Part shown: piece after piece, positions 48,911-62,100 of the stretch | Layout of the letters: every line of letters starts with the position of its first letter | Numbering within the stretch: the first letter of the stretch is position 1 | Translations under genes and position numbers: made by a program | The notes under the pieces: model-generated | What the model saw: the letters and a program-made list of their open reading frames with translations, nothing else | Databases searched by the model: none | Told to the model about the DNA's origin: nothing | NCBI GenBank assembly: GCA_033439265.1 | Contig: JAVTVX010000012.1 | Location: 2,779,001 to 2,843,000, forward strand | DNA from: Dillenia suffruticosa | Taxonomy: Eukaryota > Streptophyta > Magnoliopsida > Dilleniales > Dilleniaceae | Direction of reading: 5' to 3' | DNA: 64,000 nucleotides

Positions 48911-51900
48911 TTTATACTTCCGGTGATTGAAATTATATAGCAAATCTTGAGATGATCAAATTGTGAAATCTAATTTTGCCTTTGTTTAATATAAAACAAT
49001 AAAAATTCAGACTTTCTGATGTACATGTATGCACCATGCTAATGCTCCACTCTAAGATACCATATTGTTGCAACCTTAACAACTCAACCATGTGATAATG
49101 TTCGTTTTGGAAGTGACTAAGTTGTTCATCTCTGTTCCCCTTTCTAGTATGCATGGCCCAATCAATCACAAAGTGGCAATGTACAGATTTCGAAAATAAA
49201 AAAATTAAAAAAAAAATAAAGGAGGGGTCAAAAAACAAAAGGGGCTAAATTCCATGAATATCCTGTCTCATTAATAGATGGAACAAAGCAAACCAGATAA
49301 TATATTCTAAATGGTGATAAGATTGAAACAAGAAAGAGATAATAGTCCCGTTTCAGAAAATTAAAAGTCAGTCGGAATGAATTCGAATGAGATTTTCGAT
49401 TCAAAATATTATTGATATAATCTTAATTTTAATCTATTTTATAGAAAATTTTGACTTTTACTTACAAAATTCTATGTTTTAATTAAAAAATATAATGTAT
49501 AGTAGTACAAAATATGTTCATTACTATAATTTCAATTCTGTTTTACTCCTTCCTGCATCCTTTCACCAAACAGGGATCGTGCCATGCACGTGACAAGTAA
49601 TAATCTTAATACACCCACAAATACATACACATATACACACACGGTACACAAAACAGGGGCATGGTCATAAGAACACTTTCCGTGTCTACCTTGGCCACCT
49701 TGTTTTGAAAATTTCACCAAAATCAAAAAAGCAGAATCATGTAACAGAAACTTAAATAATTGCTGCAATCATCGTAGAACAGAATCCACATTAACGACAA
49801 AACATATTCTAATATAAAAATCCCCCAAGATGTGTTCCTGAACCACCCAGATGCATTTTCAAAGTTCTCAGCCGACTTATAAAAGTTTATTTTTACAATT
49901 AAAGTAATGGGAAAAGGGGGATTCTACACATACACGCATAAGATGCACACCCACCCACAAGTGTTGGCGGTTCTTTCTTTCCCTGCTTTCTTACTGATTC
50001 CCTTTGAAATCCCTGCAAAATCCAAAGATGGTTAGGAATTGGAAGGAACCAAAAGGAGAAGGGATTTGGAAATCCAAGTCTGCTCCAATTCCAATCGGGT
50101 CCAATCAGGTTTGAGCTGGTGCAATAGCATTTTATATAAGTGCAAAATTAAAAATCTGAGGATGGCTCAAAGGCACGTTAAGGAAGACCGCATAGTTTAT
50201 TCGATCCACTTTCAAAAAGGATTAGAATACCTTGCATACTAATTGTCCACGCGCTGAAGAAAGGCATGGACATAACTGAACTATCACCAAGAAAAGTAGC
50301 ACTTTGAAGCACGTGCCGTGTGGGATCCGTAAACCACTAGTATAGTGATCTGAAATGTTGCCATTCCTTGGTATTTTCGTGGGCTAAATGGAGCAATTTA
50401 TATCAATGTTCTAAGTCCTTTGTCCTTTTCCTTGCATTTCTTATTACTACACCCAGTAACATCGGAAGGACCTAGGCGCATTTTAGGACATGACTATATA
50501 CATTGCATTGCACTGCCTCTTATCACACCATGGTGGCTGACGGTTGAATCTACCACTTCCAGGTTAATCATGAAGAGATTTTGTCCCATATTGTTTGAAC
50601 TGTATTAGTCGGATAGAACATAAATACCGATTGATGAAAAAAAAAATGAAGAGATTTTGCAACATGAACATGGGAAAGAGAACATGATAAGTCACAGACA
50701 ATGACACAAAAAAGTTTGAAAAAAAAAATCTACAATATTTTGAGTTGCAATATACAAACTAACATATTATGATGCGTCCGACAGCGTGCCATATAAACTA
50801 GGCACCACTGATTTCTAAAGGTATCCATAGAATATAAGGTTTTGTGAGGGTTATGTACAATAAGGTTTACTTGCAAGTTATTTGACCTTCTTTTAAGATG
50901 ACACATGTTACGAACCCAAGAAGAGGGAATTCCTACTTCTATCTGTAATCAAAAGGCAGCCGGCCCTATGGGAGCCGTAATAAGGCACCATATGAAAGAT
51001 TTCCTCCTATAAAATAGAGGAATAGCACGTGATACATATTTCTTGTGAATCCATTGGAAATAAACTCTCTCTCTCTCTCTCTATCTCACTATCATAGTGG
51101 GCCCCAGAGTGCAAATAGTTAGTGAAGTCCAGCCCGAAAGAAGATATGGTTGTGCAAGACCAAGTGTTTACACTTCTTTTGGAAACAAAATAGAGAAATG
51201 ACTTTTAACCTTAGCCTGTTACCAACTCCGGTTATCGTACCAAAAGCATCAATAATACCATGAAAAGAAAAACAAGCTCTTAACCATATTCCCACTTCTT
51301 ATCTTAAGGAAACTTTTAATACAGAATATGCTTATAGAAATGGTTGAAGCTAGAACTGTTGCAGATAGAATCAAATCAACCTTTATTAAGCTTTTATGTC
51401 TCCATTAACGCCAATTGGCTTTTTATATTAGCAGAGTTTTTTTTAAGCAGTTTCCGAGATAATGTTGGTTTAATTAGGAACCACATGGAGAAATTAAACA
51501 AGGCCACAACAACAGATTGCAATCGAGGTACTCGAAAGGAGAGGTACCCATTTTAATGGAAAATCAAAAGGGGGATTTTGTGGGGTCAATTTGCGAATCT
51601 AGCGTGATCAGATGGCCATAAGAAGGGACTACAACCAAAAGTTTAACCTGTCGGCAAAGTAGAAAAATAAATGTGTTTAATCATGGCTTATCCTAATTGT
51701 ACATAAAAAGTGGAGGCTATGGACATAAATAATACCAAATGGTACTCATATCAGGATCAAATGCATCCAAACCTACAAAAGAATAATGGCTCGGGCATGC
51801 TACGACACGAATTGAGCAGCAATAGGTACGTCTCAACATTTCTAGGTTACAGAAATATAGCTGCTTAGATTAAAAGTCTAAATTTTCAACTAATTTTCTA

Positions 51901-52473
51901 TCGTAACGAGGTTGTGCGCAGCACTAACAGTTAGCTACTTAAGAGACCTTATTCATGGCCACGATATGAGCATAACCAGTAAGTGTAGTGTGTTCTCTTC
52001 AGATTACTTCTTCAGTGAGGTTAACCCAATCAGTCTCAACTTTTGATGTGTATATCACTACTCCCCAAAGCAATATTATGAACAAAAGGGCTAGGCAACT
52101 TCTGTTGACAACTAGACAAAAGCCAACTAGGATGAACTCGAAAATGACAACTTCCATGTCATCTAGATGAGGAAGTTTCGTGGCCCCTTCTTGGGTTAGT
52201 GGTGGCATTTTGGAGATATGGTTCACGAAGACAGCTACCAAGATATGGTTCACGAAGCCAAGTGCCAAGTGGCATACTTTGCTGCGTAGAAAGTGGGTTG
52301 GGCCCATTCTGATTGGAAAGCCCATTAAACTACCAAAGGGTACTGGAGCACCCAAATGGACAGAAATTATTTGTATAACAAAGCAAAACCCTAAGCTCAA
52401 CTAAAACCTCAAGAATATGCTCAATTATTATGCTTAATTTCAGCAGAGATAAGATAATCAGTTGATAATTCTC
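47351..52473. other. 5-kb intergenic region, no supported gene
   Basis: This lies between the 5' end of ATG13 (-) and the ATL promoter (+). It is AT-rich with a very long CT microsatellite at 48818-48907 and A-runs. From about 49500 composition is more balanced but ORFs have no domain. A short 27-base-period direct repeat (GATATGGTTCACGAAG twice) lies at 52214-52256, and a (CT)n run at 51065-51083. Confidence 0.55.
48818..48907. repeat. (CT)45 microsatellite
   Basis: About 90 bases of uninterrupted CT dinucleotide, the longest simple repeat in the window and likely polymorphic between individuals. Confidence 0.95.
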
Positions 52474-52611
52474 AAAAAGCTAAATAGCCTCTAAAGTTTC
52501 CACTATAAATTCTGCCTGATGACCACCACAAAGGAATTCTAAGACTGAAAAAGCTTAATACCATCTAAAGCTTCCTCTATATATTCCCTCGTGACCATCC
52601 CAAAGGAATTC
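52474..52611 (+). promoter_or_regulatory. Duplicated core promoter of the ATL gene
   Basis: Two diverged copies with a 74-base period, 52474-52539 and 52548-52611, share AAAAAGCT-AATA, CTAAAG-TTCC, a TATA-like word and CACAAAGGAATTC or CCAAAGGAATTC. The TATA-like words are CTATAAATT at 52503-52511 and CTATATATT at 52577-52585. The second sits about 63 bases before the ATG at 52648, giving a short leader; the first would give a longer one. Confidence 0.65.
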
Positions 52612-52647
52612 GATCGGCTCAAGGCTTTATTATTATTATTCTGAAAG

Positions 52648-53316
52648 ATGCTTCTTCCTACTACTTTCTCATCTGCTCAGCTTTTTCAACACTTACAAGT
52701 AAATGTTTACTCCAGAAGACTGTTACTACACAACCCTATATACAAGTCACCGGTTGTGGCAGCTCCTCCAGCGACCACAAATGACTTTGGTGAGACCCCA
52801 TCCCCCGACAGCAGCTTTGACACAAATGTGGTAATGGTCCTCTCGGTCCTTTTGTGCGCCCTAATTTGCTCTTTAGGGTTAAATTCCATAATTAGGTGCG
52901 TATTAAGGTGCTCAAGCTTAGTAGTTTCAGAGAGCAGGGACGACCACTCAGCTCGATTAGCAAACACAGGGGTCAAGAAGAAGGCCCTAAAAACTTTTCC
53001 AACAATAAACTACTCCCCGGGTTTGCATCTACCAGGCTTGGACGCTGAGTGTGTAATATGCCTATCTGAGTTTACAACAGGTGAGAAAGTACGTGTGCTG
53101 CCCAAGTGCAACCATGGTTTCCATGTCAGATGCATAGATAAGTGGCTGAATTCACACTCATCATGCCCAACCTGCAGGCACTGCCTTATTGGGACATGTC
53201 AGAAGATTGTTGGAAATGGAGAGGCAAGCACATCAGAGCCGCCACCAACATCACAGGAAACCCTAATAAGAATTGTCCCACTAGAACCTGAAGGTATGTT
53301 GCGCAACTACCGCTGA
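52648..53316 (+). CDS. ATL-family RING-H2 E3 ubiquitin ligase (ATL77/78-like)
   Basis: Intronless, 222 aa, the standard ATL design. A hydrophobic membrane segment covers about 61-86 ([20 protein letters not shown]). The GLD signature [16 protein letters not shown] precedes the RING. The RING-H2 at about 135-177 has the C-x2-C ... C-x-H-x2-H-x2-C ... C-x2-C ligands: CVIC, CNHGFH, CIDKWL, CPTC, with the E2-contacting tryptophan in DKWL. ATL proteins are membrane-anchored ligases in defence, hormone and stress responses; the substrate cannot be told from sequence. Position between ATG13 and actin matches ATL77 (and ATL78 in the sister block) in Arabidopsis. An ORF on the opposite strand is a shadow. 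Confidence 0.93.
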   Translation: MLLPTTFSSAQLFQHLQVNVYSRRLLLHNPIYKSPVVAAPPATTNDFGETPSPDSSFDTNVVMVLSVLLCALICSLGLNSIIRCVLRCSSLVVSESRDDHSARLANTGVKKKALKTFPTINYSPGLHLPGLDAECVICLSEFTTGEKVRVLPKCNHGFHVRCIDKWLNSHSSCPTCRHCLIGTCQKIVGNGEASTSEPPPTSQETLIRIVPLEPEGMLRNYR

Positions 53317-56280
53317 TTCACTAATTACACTTTAGATAGAGCTGTCTCTGAAAGTGAGTTGTAAAGCCTCTAGGTAACAGGTCAACACCCTGCCTTCTGC
53401 GGCAATGTAGTTTGGCAACTGTAAATTGTACAAAGACTTGTTTATACTCTTTTTTTAATAGATTATAGATATGCTTTTCTCCATGCAAATCAGAAAAGTT
53501 GGCTAACTTTTGGAAGTTTGTCCAAACAATCCAAAAATAAAATAAAATAAAAACCTTGGGTCACAAAGGATTCAACTTCAAGATATACAAGAACAGAATT
53601 AATTTCACCAAAGAATTCTGAGAACGCATAGAAATTTAAATGAATTCTTGCGGAGTCCACAAATTAAGAAGCTCATAATCTCAAAAGGTATATCCTCACA
53701 AATAAGAAAGTGTTGAGAGAATGTGAGCTAATGACCATAAAAAAAAAATGCATGGATAAATACTTGAATGTCTATGGATGCACACGCATTATGTATTTGG
53801 CAACAAACCTCCAATTATTAATTACAATCAGATTGTGCAGTGGCATGTCACTACTAAATATGTTGTGCCAGCAATTTAAGAAATATAGTGGCAAGGGTGA
53901 AATGAACCACCTAAAAAATTGGTTTGGTCTTTCATGTTTAACAGAAAATAAAGGCATATTGGGGATCTCACTAGATTTTCACTCTGGCAGTCGATTAACC
54001 TAGATTTAGATGGACACATTTCATATGATATTAACTCTGTTAGTGTGTGCACTTGAGACTGAGAAAGTACTTGATTGGCGGGCGGACCATGGCTATCCAT
54101 ACCCAAACTGGGGTGGCCAGGGTCATTTCTTTTATTCACAAACAACCATAATAAAATAGCAAAATAGGGAAAAGTGAAGAATAAACCACCACAAAAAAAA
54201 AGAATAAATGGAAGCTGAGAGGGCAACCACCACACACTTACAAATCAATTGAAAAAAGACCAAAAGGGGGATTTTGTATCATCGTACTCAGGTGGGATAT
54301 GTGCCAGCGTGCACTACGAATTGCACTAACCTGAGCAGCTGATATTTTATGTCCGGGAAGTTACAATCTTTTCATTGTTGTGCCTGCTGAAATGCTGACC
54401 ACAAAGTCATAGGTCAGTAAAAGAAAAGGGCAATATGGCATGTTCACTACACTACACAGGAAAAGCATAACAACTTGGAAAAATTACACTTTTGAAGTTC
54501 ACGGAAAAAAACATGTGAACAAAACAAGATCCCGTCGAATCATATTGAATACCCCCCCCCCCGCCCCAAAAAAAAGAATAAAAAAAGGGAAACAAAGCAC
54601 GAGAGAGCACAAGAAAGAAAAGAGAAGCCAAAGCAATATCTTTCCTGATGAGCAATATAAACAAAAGGGTAAGATCACATATTAATCAGATGTCCAACAC
54701 CCATGAAATATTTAAAAGAAAAAAAGTACAAATCAAATCATAATTTCAAGAAATTGTCTTTAACTAAGCACTTCCAAAAACCATTTAAACATGTACAGCC
54801 TTTTGCATTGGATCTTCTGAATTCCCATTACGTTTGGTCCTGCCTTATAAAGGTGATACTAAAACAAGCTTAAGATACTACTGATTTTTGTACATAATAA
54901 TCTCAACCATCACAAGAACATTCTAGTATCTGAAATTTAAATAGTTGATTGCATGTAGCACAGAAACAACAGTGCATATGGTTATCTGAAAATGGGGAAG
55001 ATGGCCTTTAAGTGAAACATAGCAGGCATGAATATCAGCAGAAACGTGCTCCAAGTATGGCTTCTAAGACAAAATCAACTTGGAACTATTATGACAAAAT
55101 CAGCTCGGTCACAGCCTATAGTGCCTCGTTACTTCGCGAGGACATAAAATGAACCAACTCTATATCAGTTACAACCTTTACCCTTTTTCTCCACTTTTCT
55201 ACAGTAGTTGCTAAGAGAAATAACCCGGATTCAAGGCCACATCATTACTTTCTTTACCAATTGTTTACATAATCACACCATCTATTTTAACTCCACAAAT
55301 ACAAAAACTACAAGCATACCTCTTCCACTTTGCAGCTTTTCTATCCAATTGTTTCTTCCTAAAAGAATAGCATGCCCCCTTCACCCTAATAATCCACACA
55401 ATATCTGAAGCTTTGTCACATCAAGAAATCCATTAGTTTAGCAATTGGATCGTAATCATCAAATCAAAACCTTAAATCGCAGAACAGTCACAACTGACAA
55501 ACTAACATTCTTTTCATGACTCAATGTTCTCTCCACTCAAACATGTAGGTAACATCCAAATTGTTAAGCAATACTCTCCTTGCCATTTTCCAATGGCATA
55601 AAATATTCAGATCAAATCACAAGGCCAGTTTGCCACTTACAATTCCTCATAGCATATTTAAGTCATATTCTCTTGCTGCTTTTAAATTTGACTCTCCCAA
55701 GCTCCAACCACTTATGCCTCTGTATTCTCCAAATAACTCCACAATCTCCTTGTCAAATTTGGTTTAGTCGTATACTAACATGTTTTCATGACTTGAATTT
55801 CGATGACTCTTTCATCATCCTTATTTTTTGTCATTTATTTTTGGTTCATCTCAATTCTTCGTAGCCCCACAAAAGAGATTTCCACACACACACACACACA
55901 CACACACCCCCCCCCCACAAACATCGTTTCAAACAATATCTTTTGAACCCATCTTTTAGTCGATTCGATTATACTTTTCATGGCATTTTTTTTTTTAATT
56001 GTAAATGCGTTTAATGGTATGCGGTCAGCCCCAAATTCCATTTAGGGTGTGCCACTATGAAAATTCTCAATAATTTAAAGATAATAGATCAAGGTCCATA
56101 AATGCTTATAGATCAATATATTATGCTTAAATTAACACCAACTGGCTTTATATAGGTCAAGAAAACTCAAATTAAATCATTTATAATTAAAAAAATTTGA
56201 ATTGATCAAGTCATAATTTCACACGATTACCACTTAATCTGATTGGAAGCTTGAACAATTTAATTTTCAAAATTATGTAG
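53317..56280. other. 3-kb stretch, possibly a minus-strand transcription unit, no coding gene resolved
   Basis: The first part is the ATL 3' UTR. The rest has near-genic composition, but minus-strand frames are short and lack domains. A possible terminal exon near 54260-54315 (minus) reads IPPEYDDTKSPFWSFF before a stop, but no upstream exon could be joined to it in phase. An (AC)n run followed by a C-run lies at 55885-55917, and another C-run at 54551-54562. Confidence 0.35.
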
Positions 56281-56295
56281 AGAGAGAGAGAGAGA

Positions 56296-56545
56296 TTTAC
56301 CGGAGAAACTGAGATGCCACGAGGGATGTAGTCAGAGATCTTGACGAAAAGACAAGATTAGGGTTTTGATATTGGGGTTGATTCAGAAGGCGGCTGTGAA
56401 TGACGGTGACTGTGACCGTTAAAGTGATGTGGACCTGGGCCGAACTGGACATGATAGGTCGTGGGCGGTTCTAATGTTCAAACTTTCCAGCGCAGCTTCC
56501 TTTGCTTTGGTTTTAGTGGGGCCGGTGGTCTGGCCCATTTGTGAT
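56296..56545 (-). promoter_or_regulatory. Candidate first exon and promoter of an unresolved minus-strand gene
   Basis: On the minus strand, AAAACCCTAATCTTG, a word typical of plant 5' UTRs, is followed by about 65 bases without ATG and then CTCCG|GTAAATC, a good splice donor at about 56298. (CT)n follows inside the intron. TGGGCC-type site II motifs lie upstream (56436-56441 and 56532-56537). Together they suggest a TSS near 56350-56420 and a non-coding first exon. Downstream coding exons were not found. Confidence 0.4.
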
Positions 56546-57556
56546 TCTAGGTCACCATTCCCCTCCTTTCCTTTTTCAACTTAGTTCGTCCTAAATATGA
56601 ACCAAAAAAGAAAAAAGAAAAAAAAGCTCTGTTCGTCCTGAATGACGTGAATTAGGTGCATGCGCATCTCAATCCAAATAATAAAAATATATATTATATA
56701 CTCTAGCGATACTTTTTTTTTAAATATCAAATTTAAATCTTAATAATGATTTTGATTATTTATTATTTATATAATAAATAATTACTCTTTATAATATAGT
56801 TTTACAAACACGATCTTCTTATCATACTAAAAAAGAAATACTATTCTTAAAGAAATAGTCTGGTGCTCACAACCCAAAAATAAAAGAAAGACTTATATAA
56901 TATATTTTATTAAATAATATATATTTGAAATTTTAATAATTACGTTATAAATATTTTCAATTCATATATCAGAACTGTCCTATGTTTTACCATAGACTAT
57001 TACTTATATTGAATAATAAACTTAATTAAATTCGTTGCTCCAGTAACATGTGTAATATTTCCATAAATTTAAGTATACTAATTTTAATTCACTTTTATCA
57101 CAAATTCATAAAACCAAGGGCATGGCCTTTAAAAACCCTGTGGCTTACATATTGGAATAACTTGGACATCATGTATCTTATAAAAATTAATAATTTCACC
57201 GATTATATACACCATTAATATGAAGAAAAATAGCTATTTTATACGCATAATGTTTGCAAATCATTTTTGAATGTGCATTTTCATCATATTTTTAAGAAAA
57301 AATTCTAAGATTTTTAATCGATTTGTAGTCTGTGTGATTGTTGTTTAACAAGAATTAAATAAAAATTAACGTTGGAACTTAGAAGGACAAAAAAAAAAAA
57401 AAAAATCTAAAATTAATGCAATTTGGTAGTATTGGAGGGAGTTGCAATAGCTAAGGCTGCTTTCAACAACTATAAAAGATGAAGTAAAAAATACGTTTTT
57501 AGATCATGGGAATTCATAAAAGTTTCTCAGGGTTAGAGTAATGACAAATCCATATA
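56546..57556. other. AT-rich intergenic DNA
   Basis: Nothing recognisable apart from A/T homopolymers, including an A-run near 57391-57405. Confidence 0.6.
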
Positions 57557-57765
57557 CAACATCAACGTCTGATAACTCAATTAGTTCAAAAACTGACGTC
57601 CTTTGATCATGGTAGAGAATTCGATCCCCATAAGAATAGAAAAATCAGCGTTGTAAGATCTGTCCCCCTCAATTGGACCCTACATGCAGTCGATTCAGAT
57701 TAGTTGGGATAAAATCTCAGATATTAGATTGATGGATGATATCCAAAAAAAAAAAAAAAAAAAAT
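57557..57765 (+). mobile_element. tRNA-derived SINE, copy 1
   Basis: A 209-base element with tRNA-like promoter boxes: A box TGATAACTCAATTAGTTC (57569-57586) and B box GAATTCGATCCCC (57617-57629), then a unique body and an A20 tail (57745-57764). TCCATATA precedes it (57549-57556) and recurs after the tail (57766-57773), a target-site duplication. Copy 2 lies 1.1 kb downstream in the same orientation. Confidence 0.8.
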
Positions 57766-57781
57766 TCCATATAGAACCAAT

Positions 57782-58898
57782 GTTGAGTGGAAAAGGGTAC
57801 AAGAGTGATAACCATGGGTGGACCTAACCTTCCTCGTTTGGATACGTAGGAGTTGGTTAATCTTAAAATTTATTTTAAATAAATATTAGGAGTTGGTTAA
57901 TCTGAAATTTTATTTTATAAATATTACGGATAAGATCACTTTAAAATTTAAGAATATTGATTCAAATTAATTTTATATTGCTCAGAAGTTTATAATATAC
58001 TCAGTAAAAATACTGGTGTAGTTCGGTTTGTTTTGATTTATCTTTAATTTATTTTTATTATATTTGTGATTTTAATAACTAACATTAAAAATTTTAATAA
58101 AAATACAGAATTTTGTAAATAAATATCAATTTTGGTATAAAAAACATATATTACTAAATTAATAACAATATGTATTAAAAATTTTATATAATTCTAATCA
58201 GATTAATATTAATTTTTCAAAACGCTCGCCGTATTGCTTTCATAGCTTATTCGTTATTACTTCATTTTCATGTCTATACCAAACCTAGAAATGGAGTGAT
58301 CCAATGGGATTGTTACATGATTCCTAAAGAATGCTAGAAAGTCAAATAAAAAGAGAAACAATGGAAGGAAGCTGAGATGTGGTAGAAACTTTGGGGGGAA
58401 GAATGTAACAAATTACTACAAAGAAGGGGAGAAGCATGCTTGGTTTATAAGTTAAGAAACTATATTGCACTCAATGTAAAGATTTTGTCACTCTATTTTA
58501 TATATTCGTGAGAAAAAATTTAGATCAAATTCAATTAAAATTATATGAATTTTTTATATAAAAAATATTCATATAATAATAATTTTGTTTTTTTTTTATA
58601 TAAAAAATGACTTTTCCTTGTACCACTTAAAATCAACAGACCCTTCTGATAAAAGCTTCGTGACAATAGTTGTATTGCTATCTCTATCCCAACCATTTTT
58701 CTTTTAGGAAAGAAAATGTACAGAAGAGAAAACACCAAGAAGAAAAGGAGAAAATGGATCCGGGAGGATGAACCCAGAAAAAAGATTGTAACTTATTATT
58801 TTGCAGTCACGTAACACAAGTTAAATCAACAAAAAGGGGCAGGGAATAGCCATCCTAGATTGGTACCATAGAATAGAATATCTAAATTTTGAGTGGTG
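57782..58898. other. AT-rich DNA between the two SINEs
   Basis: Contains a 40-base-period tandem repeat at about 57848-57927 (AGGAGTTGGTTAATCT twice). No gene seen. Confidence 0.6.
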
Positions 58899-59101
58899 AG
58901 ACTGATGTTTGATGGATCAGTTGATTTGGGAATTGATATTTTTTAATCATGGTCGGGAGTTTGATCCCCATGAGAACAGAAAAATCAGTACTGAAAGACC
59001 TGTCTCCTCAATTGGGCTTTGCAAGTTGTCTATCCAGATTAATCAGGTGAAACTCTAGATATTAAATTGGTGGTCTAGGTTAATACCAAAAAAAAAAATT
59101 T
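58899..59101 (+). mobile_element. tRNA-derived SINE, copy 2
   Basis: A 203-base element homologous to the one at 57557 through most of its length: A box GATGGATCAGTTGATTTGGG, B box GGGAGTTTGATCCCC, the shared body words ATCATGGT, GAACAGAAAAATCAG and GGTGAAACTCTAGATATTA, and a tail of 11 A. A perfect 12-base target-site duplication TTTTGAGTGGTG flanks it at 58887-58898 and 59102-59113, which fixes its ends. Confidence 0.87.
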
Positions 59102-59113
59102 TTTTGAGTGGTG

Positions 59114-62100
59114 GGAGCCCAGTCACGGGCCAATCGAGGCGAACAGAAACTTTATTACGATTCCTTTTCATATCATAGGCCCCAGTTTTCTCCACCAAAT
59201 GGGAAAAGAAGATCTTATTTCTCCATTGCACTGATCAAAGTAAAATTTCTTCTATGTTTCTCTTTTTTCTGGATACATTATATAACAATTTTATTATTTA
59301 AATCAAGATTTAGATAAGGGTAAATGTGGGTATGATTATTTTCCTTAGTTTAGACTATGCACATCTAATTTTCCTAGATTGGTTGCCATCTGCCACTGAA
59401 TAATTAATAGACAGACATGCCAAGCCAGACATCTTCATAAAGAAATAACATGTTTGAATTCTAACATTCATGTCCCTCCACATGGGAATTCTTTAAAGAA
59501 AATTATTTTTCATCTAAATTTTTTAATGCTTATGGGAGTAAAACTTCACATGGCCATGTATTGTGTTCTATCGTGCACTCAACCCCATTCCCAGTATATA
59601 GAAAACCCTTCACACCTCTCTGCAATTGACCCATCACTCGCACTCACGTCCCATTTTCATTTCAATCGTTTAATGCATGTGGGCTAACATTTCGGTGCTT
59701 TTTTTTAAATAAAATTATTTATTTTTTAAATTGATTAATGGTTGAATTTGAGTTTTGTATATAGAAAAAATATGCGTAAAAATAATTTTGATTTTTAAAA
59801 ATCCAACTTCATTCAAACCGTATTTAGTTGATTTCAACGTAATTGTTAGATACCGATAATTTATAAAAATGATTATTTATTTTCATAAATTAATATTGTC
59901 GAGTGATGATATGTAACTACAAAACAGCCGTTCAGAAATGGTATAATACAATAATTTTTTAAAAAGAAAAACGGAATATAGAAAAAAATGAAAAAGAGAA
60001 CTTTTGAATTCAATTATGATTCTTTTTAAAATATAAAAGAATTTTTTTTTCCATTATTCAGATTAAAACTACAAGTTGTTGAGTTTTTCTAGAAATTTCC
60101 ATCATTTCTTTGCATTTCGAAGATATATTTCTCCGAAATTTTCAATTTTATTATTCGGTTGGACAAAAATGCCTTTAGATTTTCATTTAATAACAATTAT
60201 ATACAAAAATGTGTCATTCTGATTTTTATTTAATTACAGATATATTCAACTTGGAAAAATGCCATTAAACTTTGTGAAATGAATATGTTTTTCAATTTTT
60301 CATAAGAAAGTGAAAATTGAAAATAGAGTAAAAAATTAAAATTAGTACATGAAAATTTTGTTCTCTTACCTAACGGTAAAATGGTTATAGCAAGAGCTCA
60401 ATTTGAGCTCATTTTCAAGGTGTTCAAGTTTTGTTCATTAAAATTTTTTGAGACTAAGCTTAAGCCTGAATTTTTTTTTTTTTTTTATGAAATAAATAAA
60501 CTTACTTATCGATAACATATATTATAAAAAATAATTTTTTTATGATTTTGTTTGCAATTTTATTTAATGATTGAAATCATCATTAAGAAAAAGGCAACAA
60601 AATGCCAAATTGATCATTAGTTATAAGAAACTAGTGGGAATATAGACTCTTGGTTCCATCAAACATTTCTATTTTGCTTCTAGGCACACTAGGGTCTCCA
60701 ATAATTTAAAGTGTTCCAACATCAAAATGTTAGTAAAGAATTTCACTTTCCTTTGTCCTAAAAAGAAAAAAGAACAAGAAGACATCCGATGGTAAAAGAA
60801 CTCTTGCTCTCAGGTGTGTTTTTTTCGAGATTTAATATTCAAACTTTTATATATACACGTATATTTTCATTTTTTTCACGACAGTTACATTAGAAAAAAA
60901 AAAATAAAAGTATAAAATTTTCTACTACTAGAATCATGCATTAATAGAATTATGATAATTTTACTTTTTTTTAATTTTTTTTCTTTTTCTCTTTCCATAT
61001 GTTATTAACCCGCATGTACGCCACTTATGTAAATGCCTTAAACTTTATTATGCATAAAATTCAACTTAGGGTTTTTTTAGTACTAACTTGGGAAATTAAT
61101 TAACATGCAAATATAATGATTTATTCTATCAATCACATATTTTTTATTAATAAAAAATAAAATGGGACAATTAACCTAGAACCTCTCATCTGGGTTTTTT
61201 TTTTTTTTTTTTTTTTTAATAAAAGAAGGGGATTATCCTTTGGATGACAAGAGAAGGAACTAATACCAATCGGTCAAAAACATTGATGCCTTCAATCAAC
61301 TAGACTATTAGGTATTTGCTATTTTCTATCTTTATAGTAATAAAATATAACTGTAAATTAAGGTTGTATCTTTTCATAGTATCTTGTGAAAATTTTTCAA
61401 AAATCTCGAGATTTGTTTAAATCCTAATTTGTTATTTAAATTTTGAGATTTTATATTTTTGTAGATCCACTAAATTTTGCAAATTATGAGAAAATATAAA
61501 ATACTACCAAAAAGCTTTTGATTTTTTTTTTTTGATAAATTTCATACCTTTTAATCTCATCAAAATTTTTAAAAATATCCTTTTTTATGTCCATAGTTTA
61601 AAATTTTAAATGTGATTACATAAATTATATACATATACTTTAATTGAAATTAGATGTGATTTTTTTATAAAAATTGACATAACAATAATTTAATTTTTAG
61701 TAAGATGATTTAATTTTTATTTATAAAATTCTATATTTTATAATAAATTTTATTTATTTAAAATATTGGATATAAATTAAAATAAAATATAATAATGATA
61801 AATTGAAATTAGTAAAGCTCCCGGTTTCTAAGGGCAAAAATTTAAACATTCAAGTCCCACGGAAAATCAACCCGAATCCGAGAAGCTCGGGTCGTAAGAC
61901 TAACCAAATTATCAGCAGAAAGATCTACAAAGAGATAAAGACATACTCATACGACCCGGAACAAGCAGACCGGACTAGCCGTCCAAAAAACCTAAGGCTG
62001 ACGTGGGAGAAAGGCCTAAAGGGACAAGATCGGACGGTAAAATGCGATCAGGGAAGAAAATCCGACGGCGAACATGCCGAAAGGCTGTCATCCAGGTCAC

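Noticed and set aside
51999-52400. 133-aa minus-strand ORF
   Set aside because: No domain, hydrophobic low-information translation, overlaps the short direct repeats; no support as a gene.
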